From contig DUOH01000050.1 of assembly GCA_012838955.1 (NCBI GenBank), positions 1 through 64,000 of the forward strand: a stretch of 64,000 nucleotides of DNA, read 5' to 3'. The notes beneath the pieces are model-generated. The model was not told the origin of the DNA. It did not search any database and saw only the letters and a list, made by a program, of their open reading frames with translations. The number at the start of each line of letters is the position of its first letter. Position 1 is the first letter of the stretch. This DNA is from Bacillota bacterium. GTDB lineage: Bacteria > Bacillota > UBA4882 > UBA10575. The translations under genes and the position numbers were made by a program. Below are positions 7,103 to 16,867 of the stretch, in pieces.

Positions 7103-9918
7103 TATAGATCCTCCCCTAATTTAACTGCCTGATTAATCTGGAGTTTGGAGACAAAGACCTGTAAACCGATGATCCCAATGAGTAAGGCGGCGCTCAACAA
7201 AGCATAGATCTTTACTTTATCCGCCCACTCCACTACCACCAGAAAGGGGGGAACATCTTTCTGCGCGTCAATACTCAACCGTAATAACGGCAGATATAAC
7301 TTACTGACCAGTTCTCCCAGGAGCGTGCCTAGAAAAACTCCTAAACCCACGGTAATAGCCAACTCATACAGTAACATCATCATGACTTCCCTAATCTTCA
7401 GGCCGATTGCCCTCAGGATACCAAATTGCAACATTCTGTTCTTCAAAGAAAGGAAAGTGTACAAAAGAAAGCCCAGCACAGTAAGGAGCGCCGCCACCAA
7501 AAAACTGGTGGATAACATCCCATACAAGCCCATCCGCTGTGGGTCGCGCACCCCCTCCAGCAGCCTTCTCCGGAGATCTTTATACTCCAAGACGTAGATC
7601 CCTTCCGAAGTCAGATTGGTAATAATCTGCTGCAGATCCGCTTCGGGTTCCAGCTTCATCCAGACATCATAAGATTGCATGGGAATTAAATTGGAGAGAT
7701 AATCAAAGTTGGTGATGGCAAAGGCGCCCTCATCCGGATAGAGACTAGGCCAGTATTTGGCGGTAGCCACCACCATAAACTCGACTCTGTAATGATTGGA
7801 AAAGTTAATAGTGAGCCAGTCTCCGGGTTGCAAGTGGTTCTTCTCGGCCAGCCCTTCTTCGAGAATCAACCCATACGGCCTGCTGATCAATAAGTTCAAA
7901 TACTCGTGGAAATGATGAGGGGCAAAGAGATCCTGACGCACCCAAGCCGTACGGGCAAACTCATGAGGCCGAATCGCCATAATCTGTAACTGTCCCAGCA
8001 TGGGAAGGTGCTCCTCAATCAACCAGATTCTAGCGGCAGCTGCCACTCCCTCCATGTTTTCATGGACATAAAAAGGCGGTTCGAAGCTTTCTTGACGGAT
8101 TGGCTCGCCGCTGACTACCGGCCGACTGTCACTGGCCGTCTGTACCCACTTCTCCTTTAGCATGACATCAGCGCCGTACTCATACTTCAACCGGTCAACA
8201 AAGTTCCGATCGATGGTGCGGGCTGTAGCCGAGCTGTAGATCCCAAGACTAAGGGTGAGAATGATCAACATAATCAACGGGCTGTAATGCCCGGGCGCCC
8301 GGGAGAGTTGCTTGAGGGTCATATCCCAAGGTACCCCCGACCAACTAGTGGTAAAACGGTCAACAGTGGTGATCAGCCAAGGAAAGAGGTGTACGGCAAG
8401 AAGACCGATCCCGATGATCAATACCGCCGGAAAGAGAAAGAGTGACGGATCCAGAATGATCTCCGCGCCCATCAGGCCTGCAGCCGCTTGTTTCTTTAAT
8501 AGATAATATCCATATAGGCCAAAACCGATGATCAACAGATCAAGTCCGATCTTCCGCCAAAAGTTAGCCCGGACGCCTCGTCCGGATCTTTGCTTTAATC
8601 CCACCACCGTCTGTCCGGCGACTAATAATACAGGAATCAGTGTAGCCAGAATCGTGAGCAGTAAAGCGATCCCGGCCAGGAGATACGGTTCGCTATAAAG
8701 CTGAACCGGGAGGCGTTCCCGCCCGACAAAACTGAGAAATCCGTTGGCCGCTCCCAGCACCTGCGCAATGAAGAGCCCCACTTCAGGTCCGAACAGTAAG
8801 GCGATGAGTCCCAGCAGCCCCCATTCCAAGGCGTACTCCCCGCAAATTTGCAGCTTGCCTGCGCCCCTGCTCTGGAGGACGGTAATCTCCGTCTTTTGTC
8901 TCTTCACCATCAAACCGGAGAGCAACAGCAAGTAATAGAAGACCATGCCCGAAACCGGGATACTGAGGGCGGTGATTAGAGCCCGTAGAGATTTGGCTTG
9001 TTCAGAAAAGTCAAAGATGATCTCCAGCGGATGATCGACTCTACTGATGCCCGGCAAAATTTGGGCCGCTCCACTCTGTACAGCAGATACAGCCCGGCAT
9101 AATTCAGCCAATTCATGAACACGGATGCCCCGGTGATCAAAGTACCAGTACCATCCGGCCCATCCGATATTCACTCCTTCTCTTTCTACCAGCTTGAGCC
9201 AGGTCTCTTCCGGAAGAAAGAGGGTTTCGGAGAAGTCACGGAAAGCCCACTCAGAAGAAGACCGGTATTCGTCTTTTACCCGGAAACTCCCGACCACCCG
9301 TAAAGAGAGCTCAATCTCAAGATCATCAGCCCTTCCGGCCGCCAGATCCGCAGGCTGGGTATAAACATAGGGATAGACTTGCCCTACGATGAGTTCCAGG
9401 TTTTCCAGGCACTCGGCGGAGACCACCACCTCAATCTCGGGTTCCCCCACCAAAGCGCCGCCCGGCTCCGGAAATCGTCCCGCTTTCAACTCCACCATAT
9501 CCCGGAAGTTGGTCAAGTAGGTCAAACGTCCGTATTTAACTCCGCCAGCGGTTGGTCTGGAGAAATAATTATCCAACACCGCATAACGCTGTGCCCGGTA
9601 AAGGGGCAAGCCGATCCGGCGCGCCGCTTCTGTGTCCAGATATGCATTGACCGCCACAAAGTCCGCTACCGGAAAATCCTCTTCTTCAAGATAAAATGAG
9701 GGATAGGAAAACTCCAAAGCGCCCTGGGGGACTTTCTTCTCCCTGGTCAGCTCGATCCATCGTTTCTCCAAGACAAACTGGAGGGCGCCGTCTGTATATA
9801 TGGGAACACTGGAGATGATGGCCACCGCCATGATCAAGGCGAAAAGGAGGTTCACTTCAAGCTTCCAGTTATTCCAGACCCGTTTGATTACCATCCAAAA
9901 TATGGATAAAAAACTCAT
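7102..9918 (-). CDS. FtsX/MacB-type ABC transporter permease (938 aa)
   Basis: The protein opens with a cytoplasmic tail and a membrane helix (about residues 13-36), followed by a large extracytoplasmic domain of about 270 residues. A cluster of helices comes next (about 310-345, 370-400, 425-450, 470-520), then a second extracytoplasmic domain (about 550-780) and three C-terminal helices. This duplicated FtsX layout is typical of mechanotransmitting permeases that do not carry substrate through the membrane but couple ATP hydrolysis to extracytoplasmic work such as lipoprotein or peptide release. It sits between the membrane-fusion lipoprotein and the AbrB-fused ATPase in one operon. The substrate is unknown. 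Confidence 0.88.
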   Translation of the reverse strand: MSFLSIFWMVIKRVWNNWKLEVNLLFALIMAVAIISSVPIYTDGALQFVLEKRWIELTREKKVPQGALEFSYPSFYLEEEDFPVADFVAVNAYLDTEAARRIGLPLYRAQRYAVLDNYFSRPTAGGVKYGRLTYLTNFRDMVELKAGRFPEPGGALVGEPEIEVVVSAECLENLELIVGQVYPYVYTQPADLAAGRADDLEIELSLRVVGSFRVKDEYRSSSEWAFRDFSETLFLPEETWLKLVEREGVNIGWAGWYWYFDHRGIRVHELAELCRAVSAVQSGAAQILPGISRVDHPLEIIFDFSEQAKSLRALITALSIPVSGMVFYYLLLLSGLMVKRQKTEITVLQSRGAGKLQICGEYALEWGLLGLIALLFGPEVGLFIAQVLGAANGFLSFVGRERLPVQLYSEPYLLAGIALLLTILATLIPVLLVAGQTVVGLKQRSGRGVRANFWRKIGLDLLIIGFGLYGYYLLKKQAAAGLMGAEIILDPSLFLFPAVLIIGIGLLAVHLFPWLITTVDRFTTSWSGVPWDMTLKQLSRAPGHYSPLIMLIILTLSLGIYSSATARTIDRNFVDRLKYEYGADVMLKEKWVQTASDSRPVVSGEPIRQESFEPPFYVHENMEGVAAAARIWLIEEHLPMLGQLQIMAIRPHEFARTAWVRQDLFAPHHFHEYLNLLISRPYGLILEEGLAEKNHLQPGDWLTINFSNHYRVEFMVVATAKYWPSLYPDEGAFAITNFDYLSNLIPMQSYDVWMKLEPEADLQQIITNLTSEGIYVLEYKDLRRRLLEGVRDPQRMGLYGMLSTSFLVAALLTVLGFLLYTFLSLKNRMLQFGILRAIGLKIREVMMMLLYELAITVGLGVFLGTLLGELVSKLYLPLLRLSIDAQKDVPPFLVVVEWADKVKIYALLSAALLIGIIGLQVFVSKLQINQAVKLGEDL

Positions 9919-9945
9919 CTCCTACAGCAACCTCCTAAGGTGTCT

Positions 9946-10977
9946 TTACTTTGGAATAACCAGATCTCCCTCTTGCAGACCGCTTAAGATCTCCACATGG
10001 GTGGAGCCTTCAATTCCGACTACCACATCTACTTCTCTAATGGTGTCTCCATCCAATAGGCGCACATAATACCGGTCAAAATACTGCCGGACCGCGCTTC
10101 GTTCCAAAATCAAGGTATCTTTAGCCTCGCGTAGATTAATCACGACCGGAAAGAGACTCATATGCCGGAACTCGTAATCATTCGGCTCCAGCTCGATAAA
10201 GAGGCGCAAATCCTCTGTTCCATCCGGTAGTTTGTCCTTGGCTGAGGGCACTCTGGTCACCCAGCCGTTCAGCCAGACTTTATCCTCAACCTCCAGCCTT
10301 AGTATCAACCCCGGTTGCACTTCCGCCCGTTCTGCCGAGGTGACCTCGACAATCAACCGAACCCGAGACGGATCGACGATCCGCATGATTTCTTCATAAT
10401 CCTCCACCTGTTCCCCGTCTTTCACGGAGATACTTTTGATCTTTCCTGAATAGGGCGCCTTAATAAACGAACCGGCCAGCCGCTCCCGGAATCTTTCATG
10501 ATTCAATCTTGCTTTTTCATACTCCAGCTCTTGAAGTCTCAAAGCCTGTCTGCTGAGGGCCCCTAAAGCCGCTTCTGTTCTGGCCTGCTCCAGACGGAGT
10601 ACGGTGGCTTCCAGATCAATGGCAGAGGCCTTGGTTTGGTATTCGATTTCACCCGTTTCCAAGCACGCCAAGACCTGACCTTCCTCCACCCATTCGTCTT
10701 CTTTAACGAAGATGTCCTTGACTGCTCCTTCTTCCGTAAAGTACAAGATCCGCTCTCTGGTGGACTCTACCAAACAAACCTTCCTCAGCTCCTCCACAAT
10801 ATCGCCGCGCTTCACTTGAACCACGGTGATCTTTTCTTCAGGAGGCGGCAATAAGGCCACTTCTTCCGGGTCTTCCTCCTGAGGAAGCAGGTTGCAGCCG
10901 GATAGCGCCAGCAGGAGAAGGCAGAAGGCGGAGCATAAAACCGGCCAGTGTTTGGACAGCAAGTTTTGTTCAGTCAT
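9946..10977 (-). CDS. Membrane-fusion (MacA/HlyD-type) lipoprotein
   Basis: I use the ATG at 10977, which follows GGAGGG; an in-frame ATG 33 bases earlier lacks a ribosome site. The 343-residue product has a lipoprotein signal ending LALSGC, so the mature protein starts at a lipidated Cys followed by Asn-Leu. The body shows the two halves of a biotinyl-lipoyl-like domain (around EGAVKDIFVKEDEWVEEGQ and FIKAPYSGKIKSISVKDGEQ), a short alpha-helical hairpin between them, and a beta-barrel region. It is the periplasmic or extracellular adaptor of the ABC operon. The gene overlaps the upstream ATPase by eight bases. In a diderm cell it would link the permease to an outer-membrane channel; that is inference. 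Confidence 0.88.
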   Translation of the reverse strand: MTEQNLLSKHWPVLCSAFCLLLLALSGCNLLPQEEDPEEVALLPPPEEKITVVQVKRGDIVEELRKVCLVESTRERILYFTEEGAVKDIFVKEDEWVEEGQVLACLETGEIEYQTKASAIDLEATVLRLEQARTEAALGALSRQALRLQELEYEKARLNHERFRERLAGSFIKAPYSGKIKSISVKDGEQVEDYEEIMRIVDPSRVRLIVEVTSAERAEVQPGLILRLEVEDKVWLNGWVTRVPSAKDKLPDGTEDLRLFIELEPNDYEFRHMSLFPVVINLREAKDTLILERSAVRQYFDRYYVRLLDGDTIREVDVVVGIEGSTHVEILSGLQEGDLVIPK

Positions 10978-11692
10978 GATCTGCTGTTTCCCTCCGTATC
11001 TCTCCATCATTCATTTCATATATGACATCCGCGTACTCACAGACCATCGGATCATGAGTGACCACACAGACCGATTTATGATGTTCCCGCACGATCCTAT
11101 GGAGTAATTCCATAATATGCCGGGCCGTCTCTTGATTAAGTTTACCGGTTGGTTCATCCGCTAAAATCAACGACGGATCGTTAGCCAAAGCCCGGGCGAT
11201 CCCCACCCGTTGCTGCTCTCCGCCGCTTAACTCATTGCTCCGGTGCGCCGCGCGTCTTCCCAAACCAACCAGTTCCAAACATTGTAATGCTCTCTCCTTC
11301 CGCTCTTTACTCTTCATCTTCATCATCCGTAAAGGAATTTCCACATTTTCAAAGGCGGTTAAGAAATCAATCAAAGCGAAGGACTGGAAGACAAACCCCA
11401 CTTCTTTACGGCGTAACTCAGTCAAGGCGGAATCGGATAATTGCTTCATATTTTTACCTTTGTAGTAGACGGCGCCCTGATCCGGATGGTCTAAACCGCC
11501 GATTATATTAAGTAATGTCGTCTTTCCGGAGCCGGAGGGCCCTTTGATGATCACCAGTTGTCCGGATTCAAGGGAGATACTGACCTCTTTTAAGGCTTTC
11601 ACCTCCTGCTCACCCAGGAAGAAGCTTTTGGAGGCCTCCACTACTTGAACAAGGGGAGTTTCCCTCCTTAGTGCCGGGTTAGTTTGGTCCAT
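10970..11692 (-). CDS. ABC transporter ATPase of the LolD/MacB class
   Basis: This is the first gene of the export operon. Walker A GPSGSGKTT, Q-loop FVFQSF, signature LSGGEQQRVGIARAL, Walker B LILADEPTG and VVTHD are all intact. I chose the ATG at 11692 (MDQTNPALRR); a GGAGGT 24 bases upstream is too far for ideal spacing and the frame is open to a TTG at 11758, so the start is uncertain. It differs from the second ATPase of the operon (6140-7102) by lacking the AbrB-type tail. The two ATPases may form a heterodimer on the single permease, or alternate. Confidence 0.88.
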   Translation of the reverse strand: MDQTNPALRRETPLVQVVEASKSFFLGEQEVKALKEVSISLESGQLVIIKGPSGSGKTTLLNIIGGLDHPDQGAVYYKGKNMKQLSDSALTELRRKEVGFVFQSFALIDFLTAFENVEIPLRMMKMKSKERKERALQCLELVGLGRRAAHRSNELSGGEQQRVGIARALANDPSLILADEPTGKLNQETARHIMELLHRIVREHHKSVCVVTHDPMVCEYADVIYEMNDGEIRRETADHD

Positions 11693-11876
11693 CAATACCG
11701 CGCGGTTGCGCTTCACACCTCCTACGTATAACAGCCTTTTGTAACAATCAGTTAGCAAAGATGATACATAAAATTAATTCTATTATAATATATAATAAAC
11801 TTATTTTCCGGTAAAAGACAGGGCAAAGTTGTTTTTTGTTGTCTATTTTACCTAGGCGCCTGTTGACAGCGGATAA

Positions 11877-11916
11877 AAAGTCCCCCCCGGGCCTGCGCCA
11901 CCAGGGGGGGGACTTT
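11877..11916 (-). terminator. Terminator of the glucan/phosphorylase operon
   Basis: A 12-bp perfect inverted repeat (AAAGTCCCCCCC with GGGGGGGACTTT) spans a 16-base loop. On the minus strand it ends in TTTTT, so it would stop transcription coming from the phosphorylase gene and insulate the ABC operon. An AT-rich stretch at 11762-11815 with TATAAT-like sequence beyond it probably holds the ABC operon promoter. Confidence 0.85.
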
Positions 11917-12050
11917 CCACCACAATCAAATCCGTCGATCACCGGGGACCGGGTACTTTAGCACCCCGTAATAAAGGATACCTTAGTGAATACTTCTCCT
12001 TGATAAAACACTTAACCAGCTAATATTACCTGATCATACAGGGCCCGGCG

Positions 12051-13664
12051 TCACTCTTTGTCCGCATATAATTTTTCGTAATAATCCTGTACCATCCGAG
12101 CGGCGGAGAAACGCCAATGGGACATGTCGATACTGGCCTTCATCATCTGAACCCATTTCACCCGGTTCCGATAATAAGTAGGAATAACCTCACCCAGCAA
12201 TACGCTATAGAGTTTTTTACTATCCACTTCATCCTGGTCTTTGCCTTCGTAACCTCCACCGATCTCCCAACCGGTGACTCCATGCTGGCAGCCCTCCGGC
12301 CACCACCCATCCAATACACTAAAATTCAAGACTCCGTTCATGGCGGCCTTCATCCCCGAAGTACCGCTGGCCTCCATTGGTCGGCGGGGATTATTCAACC
12401 AGACATCGCACCCTCTGGTCATCAACTTTCCAATCTTCATGTCGTAATTCTCTAGAAACACCACAGCCGAAGGGTATAAAGTAGACATCTTATAAAGCTC
12501 GGAGACGATCTCTTTCCCAGTCAAATCATTGGGGTGCGCCTTTCCGGAGAAGATCAACTGGAGCTTCCCTTCTTTCAGTAAGGGTTCAATAATCTCCGGC
12601 TGCCGAAAGATTAAGTTGCCTCTCTTATATGGAGCGACACGCCGGGCAAAGCCGATTGTTAATACATCTTCTCTCAGCTTTATCCCGTTTCTCTTTTCGA
12701 TCTCAATCAGAAGCTCCTTCTTACCTTGCTGATGAGGCACCCATAAGTCCCCGTCTTCTTGAAAAGCTGTAGCCAGCCGCCGATCTTGCCAGGTATTATT
12801 GTGTACGCCATTGGTGATGCTAATGATCTCAGCACCGCCTTCCACGTCTTTCCACATGCGCCTGGCGGTGGCGCAGTGTAGTTTGGCCACGGCATTGGCC
12901 CTTCTGGATAGGCGCAGACCCGCCACAGTCATACTGAAGGGATCCCCCCCCAACTTCACCATCTGCCCATAAGTCAAACCATTATAAGCCCCCATATATT
13001 GCAGTAGTTCGTGTTCATGAACTTCATTCCCGGCCACTACCGGCGTGTGTGTGGTAAAGACAATCTTCTTCCTGGACTCCGCCCAGGCTTCCATAAAGGA
13101 TAGGCCATGTTCGTCCATTTTTTCCCGGATCATCTCCACTCCGGCCAAGATGGGATGACTGTCATTAAAATGATACACATCCACCTTGATCCCCAAGGCC
13201 TTTAAAGCGCGATAGCCACCGATCCCCAGTATCATCTCTTGCGCGATCCGTTCCTCCGAAAACCAGCCGTACAACTGTCCGGTAATCAACCTGTCTTCAT
13301 TCTCCGGAAGATTAGCGTCCAGTAAATATAAGGGAACATTATTATATTTTTTAGATTTCCAAACCTTACAATATACTTGTCTTCCTCTGATCCGGACTCT
13401 GACCTTAACCCCGGTATCCTCTAAAAAACCGTACTTATATTCATGATAACAATCATAGGGACGACCGGAGTCATCAATATACTGGTTGGTATACCCTTGC
13501 CGCCAGAGGATTCCCACCCCAACCATGGGGTATCCTCCATCTTTTGCCGCCTTGAGAATGTCTCCGGCTAAAATTCCCAAGCCCCCCGAGTAGATCCGGA
13601 AGTCCTCATGGAGACCGAATTCCATACAGAAGTATGCTACCAACGGTTGTTTAGACTTACTCAC
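12051..13664 (-). CDS. glgP: Alpha-glucan phosphorylase (GT35, short form)
   Basis: The enzyme releases glucose-1-phosphate from maltodextrins or glycogen with inorganic phosphate, using pyridoxal phosphate. The GTG start follows GGGGAGG. At 537 residues it belongs to the compact alpha-glucan phosphorylase class rather than the roughly 800-residue muscle/E. coli type. Diagnostic segments are YFCMEFGLHEDFRIYSGGLG at the N-terminus, VYHFNDSH, FTTHTPVVAGNE and the PLP-binding region EASGTSGMKAAMNG with the Schiff-base lysine near residue 439. It lies 43 bases behind the maltosyltransferase-like gene at the end of the maltodextrin operon. Confidence 0.93.
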   Translation of the reverse strand: MSKSKQPLVAYFCMEFGLHEDFRIYSGGLGILAGDILKAAKDGGYPMVGVGILWRQGYTNQYIDDSGRPYDCYHEYKYGFLEDTGVKVRVRIRGRQVYCKVWKSKKYNNVPLYLLDANLPENEDRLITGQLYGWFSEERIAQEMILGIGGYRALKALGIKVDVYHFNDSHPILAGVEMIREKMDEHGLSFMEAWAESRKKIVFTTHTPVVAGNEVHEHELLQYMGAYNGLTYGQMVKLGGDPFSMTVAGLRLSRRANAVAKLHCATARRMWKDVEGGAEIISITNGVHNNTWQDRRLATAFQEDGDLWVPHQQGKKELLIEIEKRNGIKLREDVLTIGFARRVAPYKRGNLIFRQPEIIEPLLKEGKLQLIFSGKAHPNDLTGKEIVSELYKMSTLYPSAVVFLENYDMKIGKLMTRGCDVWLNNPRRPMEASGTSGMKAAMNGVLNFSVLDGWWPEGCQHGVTGWEIGGGYEGKDQDEVDSKKLYSVLLGEVIPTYYRNRVKWVQMMKASIDMSHWRFSAARMVQDYYEKLYADKE

Positions 13665-13707
13665 TCCTGAAAATCCTCCCCAACACTTTATTCAAGAAAA
13701 ATATTGG

Positions 13708-15819
13708 TCAGCCCCACCGGCTCTGGCCAGTCCCCTGTTCATCCAAGGAATGATGTGAAAATTCTTTATACAGAATCAACACAGCGCCGGGGTTAAGGAG
13801 TAGGCTGCAGCGCCCCTCCAGGCTCCGGTCGGAGACTTCTCTCCCGTCATAGGCCACTCTGAGTTCAGCGGGGTTAATTCCATATTCTTTCCTTACCAAT
13901 CCTCGTAAGTTAACCCGGAATCCCCGGTTAAAATCCCTGTTTCCCAAGAAGAGCAGATCGCTGACTCGCCGGTGGGCATGGACCGGGCGGTCTTGATGAT
14001 AATGTAAGAATACCAGCTTCTTACGGTTAATTCCCCGCCCAATCCACCTCGACCGCAGGGTGCTGACTAAAAAATCATTTTTTAGTATAGCTTCGAAACG
14101 GGCTCGAAGAACCAAGGCCTTTTTAAGTAAATCCTCCATCCAGGAGCGGTCCTTCCCCAGCCAATGCAGACGGTAATTGTCAAAGAAGGCCAATTTACCA
14201 TACATGGGATCCTCCGGAGCCAAGACAAACCGGCCAGCCTCCGTATTATCCAACCCCAGGTTCATTGGTTGAACCTCCAACAGTTCCAGGCCGTTATTGA
14301 TGAAAGGAATGGAATTCGGGATGAAATAATTCAACATCACCAAGAACTCAATTTTCTTGAGATCGTGATAAACCCAAGCCGCCCGTGGCGTATCAGCCGT
14401 CTCTAAAGCGCCGATCACCGGAAGCGCGGAACCGGTCACTGTGGAAAATAAGCGCCGACAGAACCCGGGCTTCTCCAGGTCTTTATAAACATGCCACAGA
14501 TCTCCGGTGATCAAATCAAACCCGTCTTCCAGCGCTGCCGGAGAGCACCTGGTCTCAAACTCCTCCGACCATAGGATAAAGTCGGGATTTTCCGCCTTCA
14601 CCCGGGTAATAATGGCTCTATTTAAAGCCGGAGGCAAGGCGTGGCCCATATCAATCCGCGCGCCGTCAATCCTGAACTTTTTTTGGTAATAGGGGATGAC
14701 GCCCGCTACATAACCCCATAACTGCTTATTGGGTTCAGTTCCTTGGTAGAGGTTAAGACAAGCCACATCTTGTAAGACGTATGGCGGCTGTTCTTTAGGG
14801 AGATAATTCCGGACCCGTTCATGATGGTCGAAATAAAACCGTAAATAAGTAACGTCAACCCACGGGGGTTGCGGATCATTCAGTACATCGGAGAAACCCG
14901 GAACTGTAGTCAGACCGAATTCTCTTTCAATCAGATCGAGAATATTCTCTCCGGTTCTTCGCTGCTCAGCCACGATCCGCTCCCATTTCACCGGATCCTT
15001 CTTCTTAGGTGAATACGTAAATTTGCGCAAATAGTCGTCTATCCCTTCGCAGGTGTAGAGGAGTTTTAAGGTCTGATCTTGTAAGGTAGTAAGCTTCTTC
15101 ACCCGCCTTACCACCGGTGGACCAAAGGTATCACTATCTTCTAGCCGAATCCAGTAAAACCAGTCAGGGTGTTCCAGCAAGAGATCATTATCCCGGGATA
15201 CAGTACGGAAGACAAAATCCACCACTACTTTCATCCCCAGCAGGTGACACCCTTCGATAAACGCCGCGAATTCCGCATCCAGCAGCTCCTGACTGTACTC
15301 TCCCAATAAATCATCATGCAAGGTATGATCCAGTTGATAAAGGTTTTTAATGGCATATGGACTACCGAGCTCACCCTTTTTATACTTTGCGCTCACTTCA
15401 AAGATGGGAAGCAAATAAACCAGGTTCACTCCTAAACTTTGTAAGTAGGGTAACAAGCCCAACGCTTTCAGAAAAGTGCCCGGATGAACTGTCTCGTCGT
15501 CTCCATGGTTCCAGGCGGTAAAGGTCCTAAGAAAGATGCTGTACATTATATTTTTATACAAATCTCCGCGCGTATGAGGAGCACCGCCGGGCGCCCGGTC
15601 GGCCTTAGCGTTCTTCCCCTCACTCCGCGGCAAAAAATACTGTTCTATACAGGTTGCATAAAAATCATTCGCCTCCACCAACAGCTCACCCGGGCGCGCA
15701 GCGTCCACTACTCCTCCTTGATAAGCAAAGCAATTCCACACCTGGGGAATATAAAACTTTCTGCTCTGTCTTTTCCGGGTGCGCCGCAACTGACCCAAAA
15801 GATACTCCAAATTTTGCAT
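13708..15819 (-). CDS. GH13 enzyme resembling Thermotoga-type maltosyltransferase
   Basis: The 703-residue protein has GH13 signature regions that deviate from ordinary amylases: region I is VVVDFVFRTVSRDND rather than DxVxNH, region II is RIDGARIDMGHALP with the nucleophile Asp, region III is ILWSEEFE with the general acid Glu, and region IV lacks the usual NHD. HPDWFYWI after region I, GFSDVLNDPQPPW and NSIPFINNGLE fit, from memory, the Thermotoga maltosyltransferase, which moves maltosyl units between maltodextrins. There is no signal peptide. It sits between malG and the phosphorylase, so it would recast imported maltodextrins in the cytoplasm. Other GH13 glucanotransferase activity cannot be excluded. 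Confidence 0.75.
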   Translation of the reverse strand: MQNLEYLLGQLRRTRKRQSRKFYIPQVWNCFAYQGGVVDAARPGELLVEANDFYATCIEQYFLPRSEGKNAKADRAPGGAPHTRGDLYKNIMYSIFLRTFTAWNHGDDETVHPGTFLKALGLLPYLQSLGVNLVYLLPIFEVSAKYKKGELGSPYAIKNLYQLDHTLHDDLLGEYSQELLDAEFAAFIEGCHLLGMKVVVDFVFRTVSRDNDLLLEHPDWFYWIRLEDSDTFGPPVVRRVKKLTTLQDQTLKLLYTCEGIDDYLRKFTYSPKKKDPVKWERIVAEQRRTGENILDLIEREFGLTTVPGFSDVLNDPQPPWVDVTYLRFYFDHHERVRNYLPKEQPPYVLQDVACLNLYQGTEPNKQLWGYVAGVIPYYQKKFRIDGARIDMGHALPPALNRAIITRVKAENPDFILWSEEFETRCSPAALEDGFDLITGDLWHVYKDLEKPGFCRRLFSTVTGSALPVIGALETADTPRAAWVYHDLKKIEFLVMLNYFIPNSIPFINNGLELLEVQPMNLGLDNTEAGRFVLAPEDPMYGKLAFFDNYRLHWLGKDRSWMEDLLKKALVLRARFEAILKNDFLVSTLRSRWIGRGINRKKLVFLHYHQDRPVHAHRRVSDLLFLGNRDFNRGFRVNLRGLVRKEYGINPAELRVAYDGREVSDRSLEGRCSLLLNPGAVLILYKEFSHHSLDEQGTGQSRWG

Positions 15820-15967
15820 ACACTTCTCACACCAGTCTTAATTTATCTTCTTATTCTCCACTGTGTTCAGCTCATCGGTTCTTGATTCCAGCCCTAGCAT
15901 TTATGCTCTCCAACTCTAAGACCTTCAGATCCGGTATGATTTGCCAAAAAAACCAGGTTACATACTC

Positions 15968-16867
15968 TTACTTGACCGCTCCTCTGGTCAGACCGGATAC
16001 CAGTTGGTTTTGGAGCACCCAGAACAAGATCAGCACGGGCGCCGCGCCGATCAGCGCCGCAGCTGAAAACACGCCCCATCTTTGAGAGATCTGATCCTGG
16101 ATAAAAGTTTGCAGTCCCACGGCCATGGTAAGGTTCTCATTGGTAGCCAGCAAAACCCGGGCCAGAACATATTCGGAATAATTCGACATGAACTGCAAGA
16201 AGAAGACTACCACTAAAATCGGGCGGGTCAGTGGCAGAATAATCTTCACAAATAACTGAAAGGGTGTGGCTCCGTCGATCTTGGCGGACTCCTCCAGAGA
16301 CTGGGGTATGGTGTCGAAGTAATTCTTGGTCATCCAGACATTAACCCCCATGGCCCCACCTAAATAGACCAGAGTTAAACCGGCGTGCGTATCCAACCCA
16401 AAGGAGGAGAAGTAGTGGCCGATCCAGAAAATAATCAAGTAAATCGCCACCAAAGCCAGCATCTGCGGGAACATCTGAATCAGCAAAATCGCAAACAACC
16501 CGGTCTTTCGGCCGTGAAAACGCATCCTGGAAAAAGCGTACCCCACCAAGGCGGTGATGCACACCCCCAAAAAGGAACTGGTCAGCGAGACTTTGAATGT
16601 ATTCAAGAGCCAGGACGTAAAGGGTTGCAATTCACTGTCGAAGAGCCGGATGAAATTAATGAAAGAGGCGTTCTTCGGTATTATTCTCTGACCGACTATA
16701 GTATTGGCCGGATCAAAAGCTGCTGAGATCACCCAGGCAATGGGATAGAGCACAAAGGCCAATATCACCCAGATGACAATTTGTTTCCACAACTGTGACC
16801 AGGTCTGCGGTGTAAAACGCGGCTTCTTCTTTACTTCCGTCAAGAATTTCAAGGACTCCTTATTCAT
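15968..16867 (-). CDS. malG: Maltose/maltodextrin ABC importer permease MalG
   Basis: This inner-membrane permease subunit has 299 residues, one long N-terminal helix (about 27-50) and five further helices. The ATPase-contact EAA loop is visible as EESAKIDGATPFQLFVKIILPL, here split around its conserved Gly. It overlaps malF by eight bases, so the two are translationally coupled. Together with MalE and MalF it forms a maltodextrin importer. No malK-type ATPase gene follows; the operon goes straight to glucan enzymes. Confidence 0.93.
   Translation of the reverse strand: MNKESLKFLTEVKKKPRFTPQTWSQLWKQIVIWVILAFVLYPIAWVISAAFDPANTIVGQRIIPKNASFINFIRLFDSELQPFTSWLLNTFKVSLTSSFLGVCITALVGYAFSRMRFHGRKTGLFAILLIQMFPQMLALVAIYLIIFWIGHYFSSFGLDTHAGLTLVYLGGAMGVNVWMTKNYFDTIPQSLEESAKIDGATPFQLFVKIILPLTRPILVVVFFLQFMSNYSEYVLARVLLATNENLTMAVGLQTFIQDQISQRWGVFSAAALIGAAPVLILFWVLQNQLVSGLTRGAVK

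Noticed and set aside
11748-11942. 64-residue ORF on the minus strand across the glucan-operon terminator
   Set aside because: Its N-terminal half encodes the terminator hairpin itself and its C-terminal half is AT-rich promoter DNA; no proper start.
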